Shown: positions 44,992 to 56,009 of the stretch, piece by piece
Numbering within the stretch: position 1 is the stretch's first letter
How the letters are laid out: every line of letters begins with the position of its first letter
NCBI GenBank assembly: GCA_963921935.1
Contig: OY998180.1
Span: forward strand, 42,284,811 to 42,348,810
Reading direction: 5' to 3'
Length of the DNA stretch: 64,000 nt
Source: Galeruca laticollis
Taxonomy: Eukaryota; Arthropoda; Insecta; Coleoptera; Chrysomelidae
Made by a program: the position numbers and the translations under genes
The notes under the pieces: generated by a model
Databases searched by the model: none
What the model saw: the letters and a program-made list of their open reading frames with translations, nothing else
Told to the model about the DNA's origin: nothing

Positions 44992-46460
44992 GTTTGCATG
45001 TTTTATACTGAAATGAAAATGATAAATCTTTTTATTATTAACTTGTAAACAAACAGGGTTCTGAGTAAGGCCTTTGTTTTTCCGCAGAATATTTTAAGGA
45101 CAATTTAAATAAGCGTCGAACTCAAATTAGTGAACAGTTTAATAACTTTCAACATATAAAAATATAATAAAAGGACATAAAATGGGTGAATTTACATATG
45201 ATAAATTTGAATCGTGATTTGGCTTGGAAATACTAGACAAGAAATATTTGTGACTGGTGCAAAGGTAACAATTATTTGTTGTTGTAACGCAAATTTAGGT
45301 TATGTTATTTTATTTTAAAATCTGAGGAAGTTATATAATTTCGAAGTCAATTATGGATGAGTAAATGAATATGATTTAGCAACAATAGTGAATGAACAAT
45401 TAACAAGCATGTAAGTAATCCTTAAATCTAAATAAACACTTGAATACTATCTAATTTACAAAGAAGTAGAGTGTCTTACCACATTTCAATAATTTTCTTC
45501 ACTGTTTCAGCAAAGAATAAAGTTCGGGGTTGGAACTGATGTAGTCAGGTCAGGACTGCAATACAGTCGTTAAGGGATTTAAACCTTAAAACTCCAACAA
45601 GGTTTATCTATAAATCAAAAACTGCTAAACACAGGATACAGGAAACACTGTTGATGTTATAATTGTTAACTGCAGGATGTATTTAAGTAATTACAGATTC
45701 GGGAACCAGGAACAAAGTTTTTTATGTGGATAATTCAAAATATGTTTTGTTGCGAACACGCAAAATATACAAATGGATAATTTACATTTGTAAGGTATGT
45801 TTCTCTTCAAGTTTTAAATTATATTGTTTATGATTTTTTCAATAATTCATAAAATCTCTCACCAAATTCAATATGGAGATCTGTTCCATTCAGATCTGAA
45901 CAACCAACTCTTTCTTTTTCTTTCAAAGTTTATTGATAGTCCTCCCTCTTAGCAACCAAAATTTGACTTCCTGGATACCAGAGTTTCCTTCTCTGATTGG
46001 TTCAAATCTTAAACAGGATCTACTCAAACAATTCATTTCGATTGCTAAATTGGTGTCATCAATCAATATGACATTTCATTGGTTGGTTTTTATAAAACTT
46101 TGTACATAAGTAAAAATGATGAAAATAACTATGTTACAATATAAATAGTAAATTTAAATTTTGTTATTATATTATAACTTAACTATAAAAGAATTTTTAT
46201 TCGCAACAATATTAACAAATTCCTGAACTGTCATAGGATATTCTTCTATTTTGACTGATATAATTTCTATTTTGACATACAGGGTGTTCTTTTTATAAAT
46301 GCATGTTTATGACAAGTGTATGCTTATTATGAATTAAAATATTTACTATAACATTCCCTGAATTATTTCAATCTTTTTATAAATTATAATAATTCTATGT
46401 ATATTTTTCTTAGTGTAGGTGTTTTAAATAAATTTATTAATGTTTTTGTTTGTTTTCAGA
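44992..46460. other. AT-rich interval, no gene
   Basis: No credible frame. It may contain the 3' LTR of gypsy element D, but without a second copy no boundaries can be given. Confidence 0.4.
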
Positions 46461-47700
46461 TCACTCTTCTGGATAGAACTTATAAATGGATTTAATGTTG
46501 AAGATTCCCCGTATTATACCTGTGACGGGATGTGCTAACTGGTAGCTATTTACACCGAATTCTGTTACAACCACATATGGACCTTCATATAAAAGTTGCA
46601 GTTTCAAGCATTGATTCTTGTATCGATTAGGTGTTCGAAGAGCATTAACTATAAAATTCACCTTTTTGAAAGGTAATTTGCTCTTTGATTTTGTTATTTC
46701 GGAGTTTTAGTTGTTTATTTGCTCGTTTTATTAATTTTTCGTTTGGCCTTTGTATTAATGTCTCGTAGTTTTCTATATTTGTGATGTGCCATGGTCGATT
46801 AGGACTTTGTCCAGTCATTAATATCGTTGGACTCATGTTTGTCACTGTATTAGGGATATTATTGATGAAATGTTCAATGTCTACGATACACTCTTCCCAA
46901 AGTGTGTGTTCGCTATGCACTAGTGTTCTTAAAATTTTTATTATTTCTTTGATAGCTCTTTCACATGGATTGGCAGAGGGGTTTCTTATACTAATGTATA
47001 CAGGATTCATGTTAGATTTAATTAACCAATTTTTAAATTTTATATTGTTAAAATAAGTAGCATTATCCATTATAATGTTCTTTGGGACACCTATTGTAGT
47101 AAAATATTCTGTTAATGCTGACTTCACTTCTTTTGAGTTAGTTTTCTGACAAGGATACATTTTTATGTATTTTGTGAAAATATCTGTAATTACTAGAACA
47201 TGTTTGTTATTGTTTGTACTTGGAACTAAATTAGACAAAAAATCTATGGCAATAGTTTCTAAAGGTTCTTTTGTAAGGCTTTTGGAAGATTTTCGTTATG
47301 GAAGTTTTTCTCTTTAGTGAATTGACATATCTCACATTGTTTGTTGATTATTTTACAAATTATAATATCGTTCTAACTATAGTAATTTTCTCTAAATAAA
47401 AGATGAAGTTTCCTAGTACCTATATGACAGTATTTAAGGTGTAATTCTTTTATGATTTGTCTTGCTAGTGTGTTCGTTATAACGTGTAGTGCATTGTCAT
47501 TAATGGTTTTATAGTAAATGTTCTGTTTGTTTTGTAATTTTTGTTTGTCTTGTGTGGTGAGGTTCTGTTGATCTTGTAGTATGTGTGTGAGTGTAAAAAT
47601 ATCTTCGTTATTTCTCATGATGTTAATGCCTATTTTAATGTAATTTCTATGTCTTTTGTTGTCCATTCGTGTAATGGCGTCTGAAACAACGTTTGTTACT
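46461..47700 (-). pseudogene. Element D integrase
   Basis: H2C2 zinc site across 47,373-47,666 (ELHLKYCHIGTRKLHLLF) and, after a frame change near 47,370, the Cys pair CEICQ. Catalytic D in TIAIDFLSNL (about 47,245), D in IIMDNATYFNN and E in PSANPCERAIKE are in 46,645-47,238. The C-terminal barrel-like part YEGPYVVVTEFGVNSYQL is in a third frame (46,461-46,661). Broken by at least two frame changes. Confidence 0.8.
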
Positions 47701-48178
47701 TCAGGAACGTATTTTATGGTAAATGTATATTCTTGTAATGTGAGTATAAGTCTGTGTAATTGAGTGTTATTGTATCTGCTCTGTAGAATGGTTGTTAATG
47801 CCTGATTGTCTGTCTCAATGACAAATGAATTTCCTAATAAGAAGAAACTAAGTTTTTATACACAATAAAGTATGCTAGAGAGTTCTAATTCGCATACAGA
47901 ATAATTTCTTTCTGCCTTTTTAGTTTTTCTAGAAACAAAAGAAATATGTACCTCGATATTATTTTGTATTTGAGTGAGAACTTCTGCAAATCTATCTATA
48001 GATGCGTCAGTTTTTAATGTGAAAGGTATATTATATTGAGGATGATAGAGTTGTATATTTTGCAAAAATGTTTGTTTTATTTTATTGAATGCCTATTCTC
48101 GTCTTTCATTCCACTTCCATTTTACATTTTTACATAGTAGTTCCATTAGGGGTAATTCTAAAGTTGTTAAATCTGGAA
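47701..48178 (-). pseudogene. Element D RNase H
   Basis: LKTDASIDRFAEVLTQ and CELELSS (47,856-48,065), then in another frame VIETDNQALTTIL and VSDAITRM toward 47,690. This is the usual gypsy RNase H with Asp, Glu and Asp positions present but split by a frame change near 47,850. Confidence 0.75.
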
Positions 48179-49597
48179 TTAATCTTTTAAAATTGGCCTA
48201 GGAAAATTTTGAATAATTTTAGTTCTTTCAGGATCAATTGTGATACCCGTAGTGTCTAAAATGTATCCTAAATATTTTATTTTTGTTTTAAAGAAATGAC
48301 ATTTGTCAATGTTTATTTTGAGACCTGCTTGATCAAGTGTTTTTAATATTATATTGATATGTTCTAGGTGCTGACGATAGCTGTTAGAGAAAATTACAAT
48401 ATCATCAACATAATGCAATGTAAAGTCTTCATATGGGTGTAAGATTTTATTAAGAGCTTTCAATAGTGCACTAGTACTAGAATTAAGACCGAATGGAGTG
48501 CCTTTAAATTGGTATACAACACCATTTATAATAAAACCAGTATATTTTCTACTGTCTGGATGAAGAGGAATAAGCCAAAATGACTGTAAAAGATCCAGCT
48601 GACTATGAACCTTTGCATTTGTAATTCTACCTAAAATGGCTTCAATTGTTTGAGGACTTTCATACTCAGGAGTAGTACATTGATTTAAATTGCGCGCATC
48701 TAAACAAATTATAATTTTATCTTTTGGATTTTTCTTTTGAACAATTACTATAGGATTAATAAAATATGTATTACTGTACTCTATAATGTTGTCAAATAAT
48801 AATTTTTCAATAGCTTTATTGACTTGAGGCCTAAGTTTATAAGGAATAGGATAGGTTTCGCTTTTAAAATTCTCAATATTTTTGTTTATTTTTATTTTAT
48901 GAACGTATTCTTCTGCGACTCTTGCTTCTTCCTTGACTAAACCTCCATACTTTACCAATAACTTCATAATATCATCTCGATAACCATCATCACAATTAAT
49001 TTCCATCCCAAAAATATAATTTATTATTATTTCATTTTTCCTACTACCATTATTTCCATATTCATAACCATACTTCTTATCTTCATAAAATCCATTCACA
49101 TAACCATATTTCTTATCTTTATAATTCTTTAATTTTATATTTTCTGTTTCTTTTGTAAGCTTCATACTACATTCTTCTTCTGTCTTCTGTACTTCTTTTT
49201 CTTCCCCATCTGTATAAAATTTTATTTCTATTCCTTTAAAACTAACCGTTTCTTTTTCATAATCGATAATTGCCTCATTTTTATCAAGTTCATCCGAGCC
49301 TATTAATACATCAAATTCTATATGATCAACAATTAATAATTGCATGCTAATGCTACTATTTAAAATATTAAACTGTACTACTACTGCTTTCTTTACATCC
49401 ATTAATTTTTTTGAATTTATTCCTACTAAATTTACCTTAGGAATTCTAATAATATTTTTCTGTAAAATTGGCAATTGTTCCACTATTATCTTATGAATAA
49501 GTGATGCAGCTGCTACCGATAAAATTGTTTTATTGTTTATTTTACCTTTTATTAAAATTAATTTATTATTTGTTTTTAGGTCTGATATGTCCTCCAA
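48179..49597 (-). CDS. Element D protease-like segment and reverse transcriptase
   Basis: 472 residues, open. The N-terminal ~110 residues are retropepsin-like (LLIVDHIEFDVLIGSDEL is the second conserved block), but the active-site position reads SVAAASLI where DTGAS is expected, so the catalytic Asp is missing. A Lys/Glu/Tyr-rich linker with GYVNGFYEDKKYGYEYGNNG follows. RT runs from about residue 250: IVIVQKKNPKDKIIICLDAR, QLDLLQSFWLIPL, GTPFGL and YVDD at about residue 396. The frame ends at the start of the connection domain, where a frame change is likely. Confidence 0.85.
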   Translation of the reverse strand: MEDISDLKTNNKLILIKGKINNKTILSVAAASLIHKIIVEQLPILQKNIIRIPKVNLVGINSKKLMDVKKAVVVQFNILNSSISMQLLIVDHIEFDVLIGSDELDKNEAIIDYEKETVSFKGIEIKFYTDGEEKEVQKTEEECSMKLTKETENIKLKNYKDKKYGYVNGFYEDKKYGYEYGNNGSRKNEIIINYIFGMEINCDDGYRDDIMKLLVKYGGLVKEEARVAEEYVHKIKINKNIENFKSETYPIPYKLRPQVNKAIEKLLFDNIIEYSNTYFINPIVIVQKKNPKDKIIICLDARNLNQCTTPEYESPQTIEAILGRITNAKVHSQLDLLQSFWLIPLHPDSRKYTGFIINGVVYQFKGTPFGLNSSTSALLKALNKILHPYEDFTLHYVDDIVIFSNSYRQHLEHINIILKTLDQAGLKINIDKCHFFKTKIKYLGYILDTTGITIDPERTKIIQNFPRPILKD

Positions 49598-49793
49598 TAG
49601 AAATTCTTTGGGATGAGAGTAGACATATCTTATTTTGTGTACACCATGGCTTACTGAAAATTTTGATTGGTTTGTGGAGATTCATGTGAACGATTTATGG
49701 ACTCTGAAGATCTAGTTCGTTCTAAACTTTCAAATTGTTCATTATTTTCATGATTTTGCTCGCGTTCTTGACTCCTCGATTGTTGCATATAAT

Positions 49794-50933
49794 TTACCCT
49801 TCTGGTATTTTCATGATTTTGAAAGTTTTAATTTCTTCTGATGTTTCCATCAGAATTTCTTCTTTCTCTATGATCATTTTCGTTTTGATTTGAATTAGAG
49901 TTATAATATCTCTGATTTTGTTGATTAATGCGGTGATTGTAGGTATTATTAGAATTAGGATCATAATTATGATTATTATTGTACCTATTATTGTTAGTAG
50001 GATAATTAGAGAAGTGTTTATTGTTATTATTATTATAATTGTTTTGCCTGTAGTTAGAATTGTAGTTATTGCTATTATTTTTATTGTTGTTATTATATTT
50101 ATTGTAATTTGTATTTTTGTTTTGGTTTTGGTGATTAAACGAATTGAAATTTTGTTGAGTTTCTCTGTTGGTGTATTTGTTTCAATTACATTTCTTTCAA
50201 TACGATTTAAGTAGTTGGTTAGTTGCTCAAAAGATTTTATATTTTGAATAGCTATAGTTTCGGCTATTGTAGGTTTAAAATGCCTAGATATTAAAACGAT
50301 ATGCTCCGCTTCTCCTATATGTGGCTCTAAAAATTGTGCTTGCGAAAATAGGCTTAAAGCATAGTTATACATACTAGAGTTTTTGTTGTGATCAAACTTA
50401 CCAGAGCATAATGTTTCGCGAAACAAGGATTCATTACTTTCTCCCCAATATGTTCGGAGAAAAAGTGCTTCAAATTCATTAAAACTGTTTATGTGATTTT
50501 CATAGCCATTAAACCAAGTCAGAGCCTGATCTGTTAAATTGCTGCGAATAAACTCCTTTAAATTGTCAAAACTATTAAAATGTTTACCTCTGTTTTTCAG
50601 AGTTCTCAGAAATACCTTAGGATGTAATTGTTTAATTGAGCCAGAGAATTTATTAGTGTTACCACTAGAATTACCAAGAATGGAATATAATTGGTTTAAA
50701 CCAGGTATACAATTAGAATTATTGGAAAGAGAGGCTTTCTGCTTTAATTATTCCATTTGTTTCTGTATTTTCTTTTCCATGCTAATTTGTAATTCTTGTA
50801 GATATAATTCTTGTTCTTTTATCTTTTCTTCCCATTGTTTCTTCTCTTGATTCTTGTTTCCTTGATAGTTCCAATTTTGATATTTTATATTTTTCTCAAA
50901 AATTTAATTTATTCTTTGTTGATTTTCTTTCAT
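49794..50933 (-). pseudogene. Element D gag
   Basis: A start near 50,933 (MKENQQRIN) is followed by a stop, then a Gln/Lys/Glu-rich coiled-coil-like N-terminus and a capsid segment (ESLFRETLCSGKFDHNKNSS). From about 50,150 the true frame is extremely Asn-rich (nucleocapsid-like), while the listed open frame there is an Ile/Thr-rich shift. At least one stop and one frame change. The Ile-rich frame on the other strand is its shadow. Confidence 0.65.
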
Positions 50934-50947
50934 TTTTCATAAAAGAA

Positions 50948-51438
50948 GTGACAGACAGAATCTGTAAAATCTTCAAACCCCACAGTATTCGAACAATATT
51001 CAAACCCCAACAGAAAATCTCCCACTTAATTAGATCTGTCAAGGATAAAATTCCCAATGTCCATCATGGAGTATATGAAATCCCTTGCTTAGATTGTCCC
51101 CGCACCTACCTACGTCAGACCTACCGACGTATCTCCGTTAGAGCAAAAGAACACTCATTGTCTCTCAGAAATTCCGATTCTTGTTCCACCTTGGCCCAAC
51201 ATCGTTCCAAATAGGGTACACAATCAATTTAGATAAAACCATAACTATCGCCACAGCTCTCTCTTTCAAGTCCAGAATAATTCGAGAAGCTATCGAAATA
51301 GAAAAACAGCCCAACTGTTTAAATACCAGGGACGACAGCCAGAGATTGCCATCAACCTGGAAACATCTTCTCCACCCGCCCCATTCCGATACCACCTCAC
51401 CGCCTTCTACCATGGCCTCCGCCAAGAATAGCAATTAA
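50948..51438 (+). pseudogene. Penelope-like GIY-YIG remnant
   Basis: 50,948-51,214 has HHGVYEIPCLDCPRTYLRQT followed by the RISVRAKEH helix. The YIG motif reads YLR, so a catalytic-core Gly is lost. After a frame change near 51,190 the family C-terminus continues (IREAIEIEKQPNCLN and RLPSTWKHLL). No RT. It abuts gypsy element D at about 50,935. Confidence 0.75.
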
Positions 51439-51883
51439 CCTCCTAAAATATCGCAGGATAACGAACGCCCCATATCTATTACTACTCCCGCCTGCAGCAC
51501 ACGCACATTTTGGAAATAGTTCAGGAGAGTCATTTAAAGTTTTTGTGAACAAGAATATTCTGGTATCTATGTCAGCTTTAGCTTATTTCATTAGATTTTT
51601 TTTTACTTTCAGTAGTTGACTTCTCTTTACATTGTGATATAATTTATGTTATAAAAAAATTGGAAATTTCAGGGAAAAAAATAAAAAAATTTCTTTAGAG
51701 GACTTGGTATAACTAGGTTTAATATTGTTGGGACTTAAGCTTAATACAACAATAGACATCTCACTCAAAAATAAAATTTTTGATTAAATAAAACTAGGGT
51801 ACCTACATGAAAAAATATGAGTAAGTTCTATTTCTACTGAACAGCAAACAAATTCTAAACTAAAATTATCGGCTTCTAATTGT
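51439..51883. other. AT-rich interval, no gene
   Basis: Nothing recognisable; it would include the 3' untranslated region of the minus-strand gene that ends at 51,884. Confidence 0.4.
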
Positions 51884-54632
51884 TCAATCATCAAACTCAT
51901 TCTGGGCTATCAAATCAGTATGAAACAAATCTCTGCAGTAATTATGGAACTGTTTTGGAATCCATGTAAGGAGATTTGCAGGTGCTTGTATTTTTTACTA
52001 GAAATAAATTTTGGTCCATCTCGTAAGGGAGATAGTTCGTCTGGAAAAACACTACGTCGCCCAGATCTAGTCAAATTAATGCTTAGAAAATGTTCACATT
52101 CCAAACCGGTTTTGTAGAATAGTGTTCCACTATTATTTGCTCTTACTTGTAAAAAACCACTTCAGATATCGAAAAACCATCTCCCTGCTCAGATTTCTTT
52201 CGAGAAATAAACGGGGATGTGGGATTCTGATATAATTGCCTAAAATTTTTAAAATCAGTAGTTTCCATGTTAAGTACTTCAAATGGGTTATTAGTACTGT
52301 ACATTCGGGCTATTTGTTGCCAATCCCATGGCGTAATTATTTGAAAACCCGTAGTTTTCTTTCTTGCCCGTTCAATCATTGAGTGACTGCCATCCACCTC
52401 AAGATGAATATGGCCTCGTAACAAAAACGTATGGCTTATTATTTTAAGGTTTGGAAATCTTTTTAAAAGCCAAAAGTATGCCATAACCATTATTAGATTT
52501 CTATTCTGGGACGAGCAGTTGCCAGAACAGATATTGATCTCTTCGTGCTGTGGATTAACATTTCCTAATGTCCATTTAATTATTCCAGAAGCCATTTCGT
52601 TAGCACCATGACTAGAGTTTGACTCATCCCACATAACACAGGATATTTTTTTATTAGTGGCATTGTACACGGTGTAGTTGTAGGTCCACAGTTTTAAGGG
52701 GTAGAAACTTTGAGCGTTTGTTGATACTGGGGTAGGTAGACATTTCTGTAAATCAACACAAACCATAACAGTGGTTCTCTTATGTTCCACAGAGTACTTA
52801 TCTTTTCCCTTCAAATCGTATCTTCTTGAGATTCAGATAAGTGTTTGTCATATTCATCTTGTAATTTGGATTTCTCTGTAGCATTTTCGGCATCACGTAT
52901 TTTAATTAGGAATGAGTCACAAGTATCGCATGTATCGTTATCCGGTGGCTTGAATGGTAAATTATATTCGGAGTTAAAAATATCTGCATATAGCCATTCC
53001 TTGGCAACTTCACTTTCCTCTAAATTTTTCGCATCACATTGGGATCGGTACAAGTTATACATTTTAGATAAATTTAAATGACTGCCTAAATATTTCCTCT
53101 TACTCTTTTCTCTTGAATAGTGAGACTCTGCAATAGGAAACTGACTAATATGTTCACGTACACTCTCTCTTACAAAATCTGGAACTCTCACGTGATGGTC
53201 ATGTCTACCCCTCTCATTAATTGAAACAATACCACCAGACTTCTTTTTCCGAGCGAAGTTGTTACAAATGTCTGCGATATTGACAATGTGTTTAAGAAAA
53301 ATGTCTTACAGGCTCTGATGATTTTCCCATTCACCTCAAAGTCATATTCTCTTGTGTGGTTTCTAGCATCACCTCGCCTACCCGATCTAGGTCTTTTTCG
53401 ATTAATCAGTACTGATTTAACATGTGACGTAACATATTGGCGTTTGTGATTTATGTCATTTGAGGAATTCCAAAACAAAGAGTGTATAGATGACCTTGTT
53501 TCTGCATTGATGTTTTGAGAGCATTTTAAATAACATTCTTCTTTGTACGGATATCCTAACTTTTTGGCGCGTATTATTTTGGTTTTCGGTACATGTTCTT
53601 CTCCACTTGTAACTTTATGTTTCTGTACATTAATGTTCCAGTTTGAATTCTGCCTTCGTCTTTTCTTTCCTTTAGGTGTAGTCCCTTCTATTATTTGATC
53701 TTCATGGGAACCGCTGTTAGTATGTTTTGTCCAATTCGCGCCAAAACCTTGGACGTTTCTTTTTGACTTGATGACGATAAACTTTAGTCCACGTCATTTT
53801 CGTTCCCTGAAAGTTTAAAGAAGGTTAGTTTGTTATAAAGGACAATCTTAGAAACTGTAACATTTTTTACTATTATTATCCTAATTTTTCGTAACTTTAC
53901 TGACCTATTGTAACAACAGCAGGTTTGACGTTGGATACAACAGCTGTATCGGTTGAATGGCATAGGTAAGCATCGGATATAACTGTATTGTTAATAAAAT
54001 TACATTGCTACCTGCACTCATAACATCAGTTTGAGAAAAAGTGTTGTCTTTTTCCACCCTATATCTTTCATCTGCAATTTTAAACATTCAAGAGGTCATT
54101 AAAACCGCTACTGAAAAATCTGTGCAGTAAAACATTGTCTCTACTCTCAATTATGATGTGTAATTTATAGCCTAATACCAGCTAACCATTAACTTTCTCC
54201 ATTTTTAAACAACCAAATTTATGCCAAAAAAACTAAATAAATGTGTGTAAGTATGTTACTTTGGTGTTAGTACCAACCTTTCGTAATGCTAAGAGGTTCT
54301 ATTTGCAGAACAGCAGTGCCCTCAGAGTTTAAATCAATAATATAATTTTTTTCAAGCTGATCAAGATTCGCAACAAGGCTGTCGTTTTTTTACCTAAAAT
54401 TAAAACACATCAATAAAAAATAAAGTGTAATCAGATTATTTGGTTCGAAAGCACCAATAATTAATTTTTCAACATGAACTTGATCCGTCTCAGATATGTT
54501 ATTTAAGGCAGATGGTTGAAATAGTTCACTTAACGTTAATACGTTATCGCCAGTGACCTCTAAAAAAATTGTATTAAGTCCAGAAATATTTTTGAAAATA
54601 TCAAGTAGCAGTCCCTGTGGACTTAGTACCAT
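51884..54632 (-). pseudogene. Multi-exon transposase-like gene, indel-broken
   Basis: An insect family I know only as uncharacterised, transposon-associated proteins. Upstream exons appear at about 54,390-54,632, 54,286-54,388 (ends AAAG|GTTGGT), 54,017-54,075 (TTGCAG acceptor, GTAGCA donor) and 53,914-53,990 (donor GTCAGT). The main exon follows a CTTTCAG acceptor at about 53,812 and runs to a stop at 51,884-51,886. Main-exon landmarks are FWNSSNDINHK, VREHISQFPIAESHYSREKS, PPDNDTCDTCDSF (Cys pair), TVMVCVDLQKCLPTP, CSSQNRNLIMVMAYFWLL and RGHIHLEVDGSHSMIERA. The main exon is interrupted near 53,770, 53,250, 52,812, 52,158 and 52,010, each fitting a shift of one or two bases. If catalytic, VDLQ Asp and the later Glu are candidates, but INICSGNCSS has Ser where related sequences usually have Asp. 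Confidence 0.6.
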
Positions 54633-55082
54633 ACAATTATTACGATAGTTCTTCTGTAACTTAATGCTAAAAATATGTGTTCATTTACCAATAATAGTTT
54701 ACAAAGACATAGAGCATAAATCCCATGATAATTTTTCCATGCACAATATTTTAGCCCTTTATAGAACCTAGCTTTGAGGTTACCTTACCAGTAATATCTT
54801 AACGTAAATCATTGTTTTTAGACGTTGATGTTTGTTTGGTCTTTTAACATTTCCAAAATTCTTGTTGATCGTGAACTCATTTTTGACCAAGACGAAACAT
54901 AAAAACCGACTAAATGATGCCACTACAACACTATGCACAGTTCATTGTTTACTAAGCGGACTTAACACTGACTTGTCCTCACACGTTAGATATTGTACTG
55001 GACTTAATATTAACCTAACTTGAGCAAAAAACGCTTTTTAACAAAAATGGACTTGATACACTTTTATTCTGGGTTACAGATA
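54633..55082. other. Interval upstream of the minus-strand gene
   Basis: No credible gene. It would contain promoter sequence for the minus-strand transposase-like gene; no motif stands out. Confidence 0.3.
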
Positions 55083-55094
55083 TATATAAATATA

Positions 55095-55144
<50 letters not shown>

Positions 55145-55376
55145 GACGTTTTTAACGATGTCTTTCTTTTTCAACTCACTTTGGTAAGTCAAATCGTTTG
55201 TTATAATGGTTTATAAGTCACTAATGATATTTATCACTCATTGTAGATGTTCTGATGATGAAAATAAACATTTTCGAAAGCTTAACTAGTCAAAAAGGAG
55301 TCTTCTGATTCAGCCCTCCTCTGACCGCATCCCTACTAAGTTGTTTGGTTTTTTCTCTACGGTCACTACCCGAGGT

Positions 55377-55440
<64 letters not shown>
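55083..55440. repeat. Penelope-type terminal repeat between two (TA)n tracts
   Basis: (TA)n at about 55,083-55,141 and 55,381-55,439 flank a 239-bp non-coding segment carrying a hammerhead-like motif. Same architecture as 43,016-44,380, so it is probably a solo terminal repeat. Confidence 0.6.
55252..55290 (+). other. Hammerhead-like motif
   Basis: CTGATGA, one T, then a perfect 6-bp stem GAAAAT-AAAC-ATTTTC, then GAAAGCTTAACT. Both core strands are canonical, with one extra base before the stem, as in the other copies in this window. Confidence 0.45.
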
Positions 55441-55443
<3 letters not shown>

Positions 55444-56009
55444 TTCATTTCATTTGATTAAAACATTTAGACCGTTCGGTATACCTACACGAATTGTGGT
55501 ATAAAGTTTCAGTTTTTTTTTTAATTATTGGAAAGCTATTAGTGAGAAATATGAAAATAAGGAGGGAGTATAATATAGTTCCTTATTTCCAACAATAGTC
55601 TGGAGAAATAGTGGAAATTTATTGTTTGAAAGGTAAAATATTATTTATTTCCGTACACTCCAGAAAGAGATTGATGCTTGCTTAAAATTATTCTTATTTA
55701 AAACTTATTGGAATAGTCGAAATTAGTCCGTTTATTCTTTTAATAGTATATACATGGTCCGTATAAAGTAATAATCGTTTAAAAGCTAAACTTTATTTTG
55801 TCTCAATATATTTTCAGATGAAATTTATTTCATCTAGAATTAATTTAGTTAGTTGAATTAAATGTATTCTGCACAAATGAATAAAATTTGTTAGGATTAC
55901 TAGCGTCAGCTGTATAATACTCTGACTGCTTCCTGATGAATTCATAAAATCATTCAGTAAAGCTACATTCACGAATTGGATTGTTCGATATACTTATCCC
56001 AACGCTCAA
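55441..56009. other. AT-rich interval upstream of MULE gene
   Basis: No coding signal found; may hold an upstream exon or promoter of the MULE transposase. Confidence 0.3.

Larger units (their letters stand above)
46461..50933 (-). mobile_element. Ty3/gypsy element D, 5'-truncated
   Basis: Minus-strand gypsy element with gag, protease-like segment, RT, RNase H and integrase in the usual order. Its 5' side stops at about 50,933, right next to a Penelope fragment. No LTR was identified at either end. Confidence 0.8.

Noticed and set aside
49918..50214. Ile/Val-rich plus-strand frame resembling a membrane protein
   Set aside because: It is the antisense of the Asn-rich gag segment of element D (AAT/AAC runs read backward as ATT/GTT).
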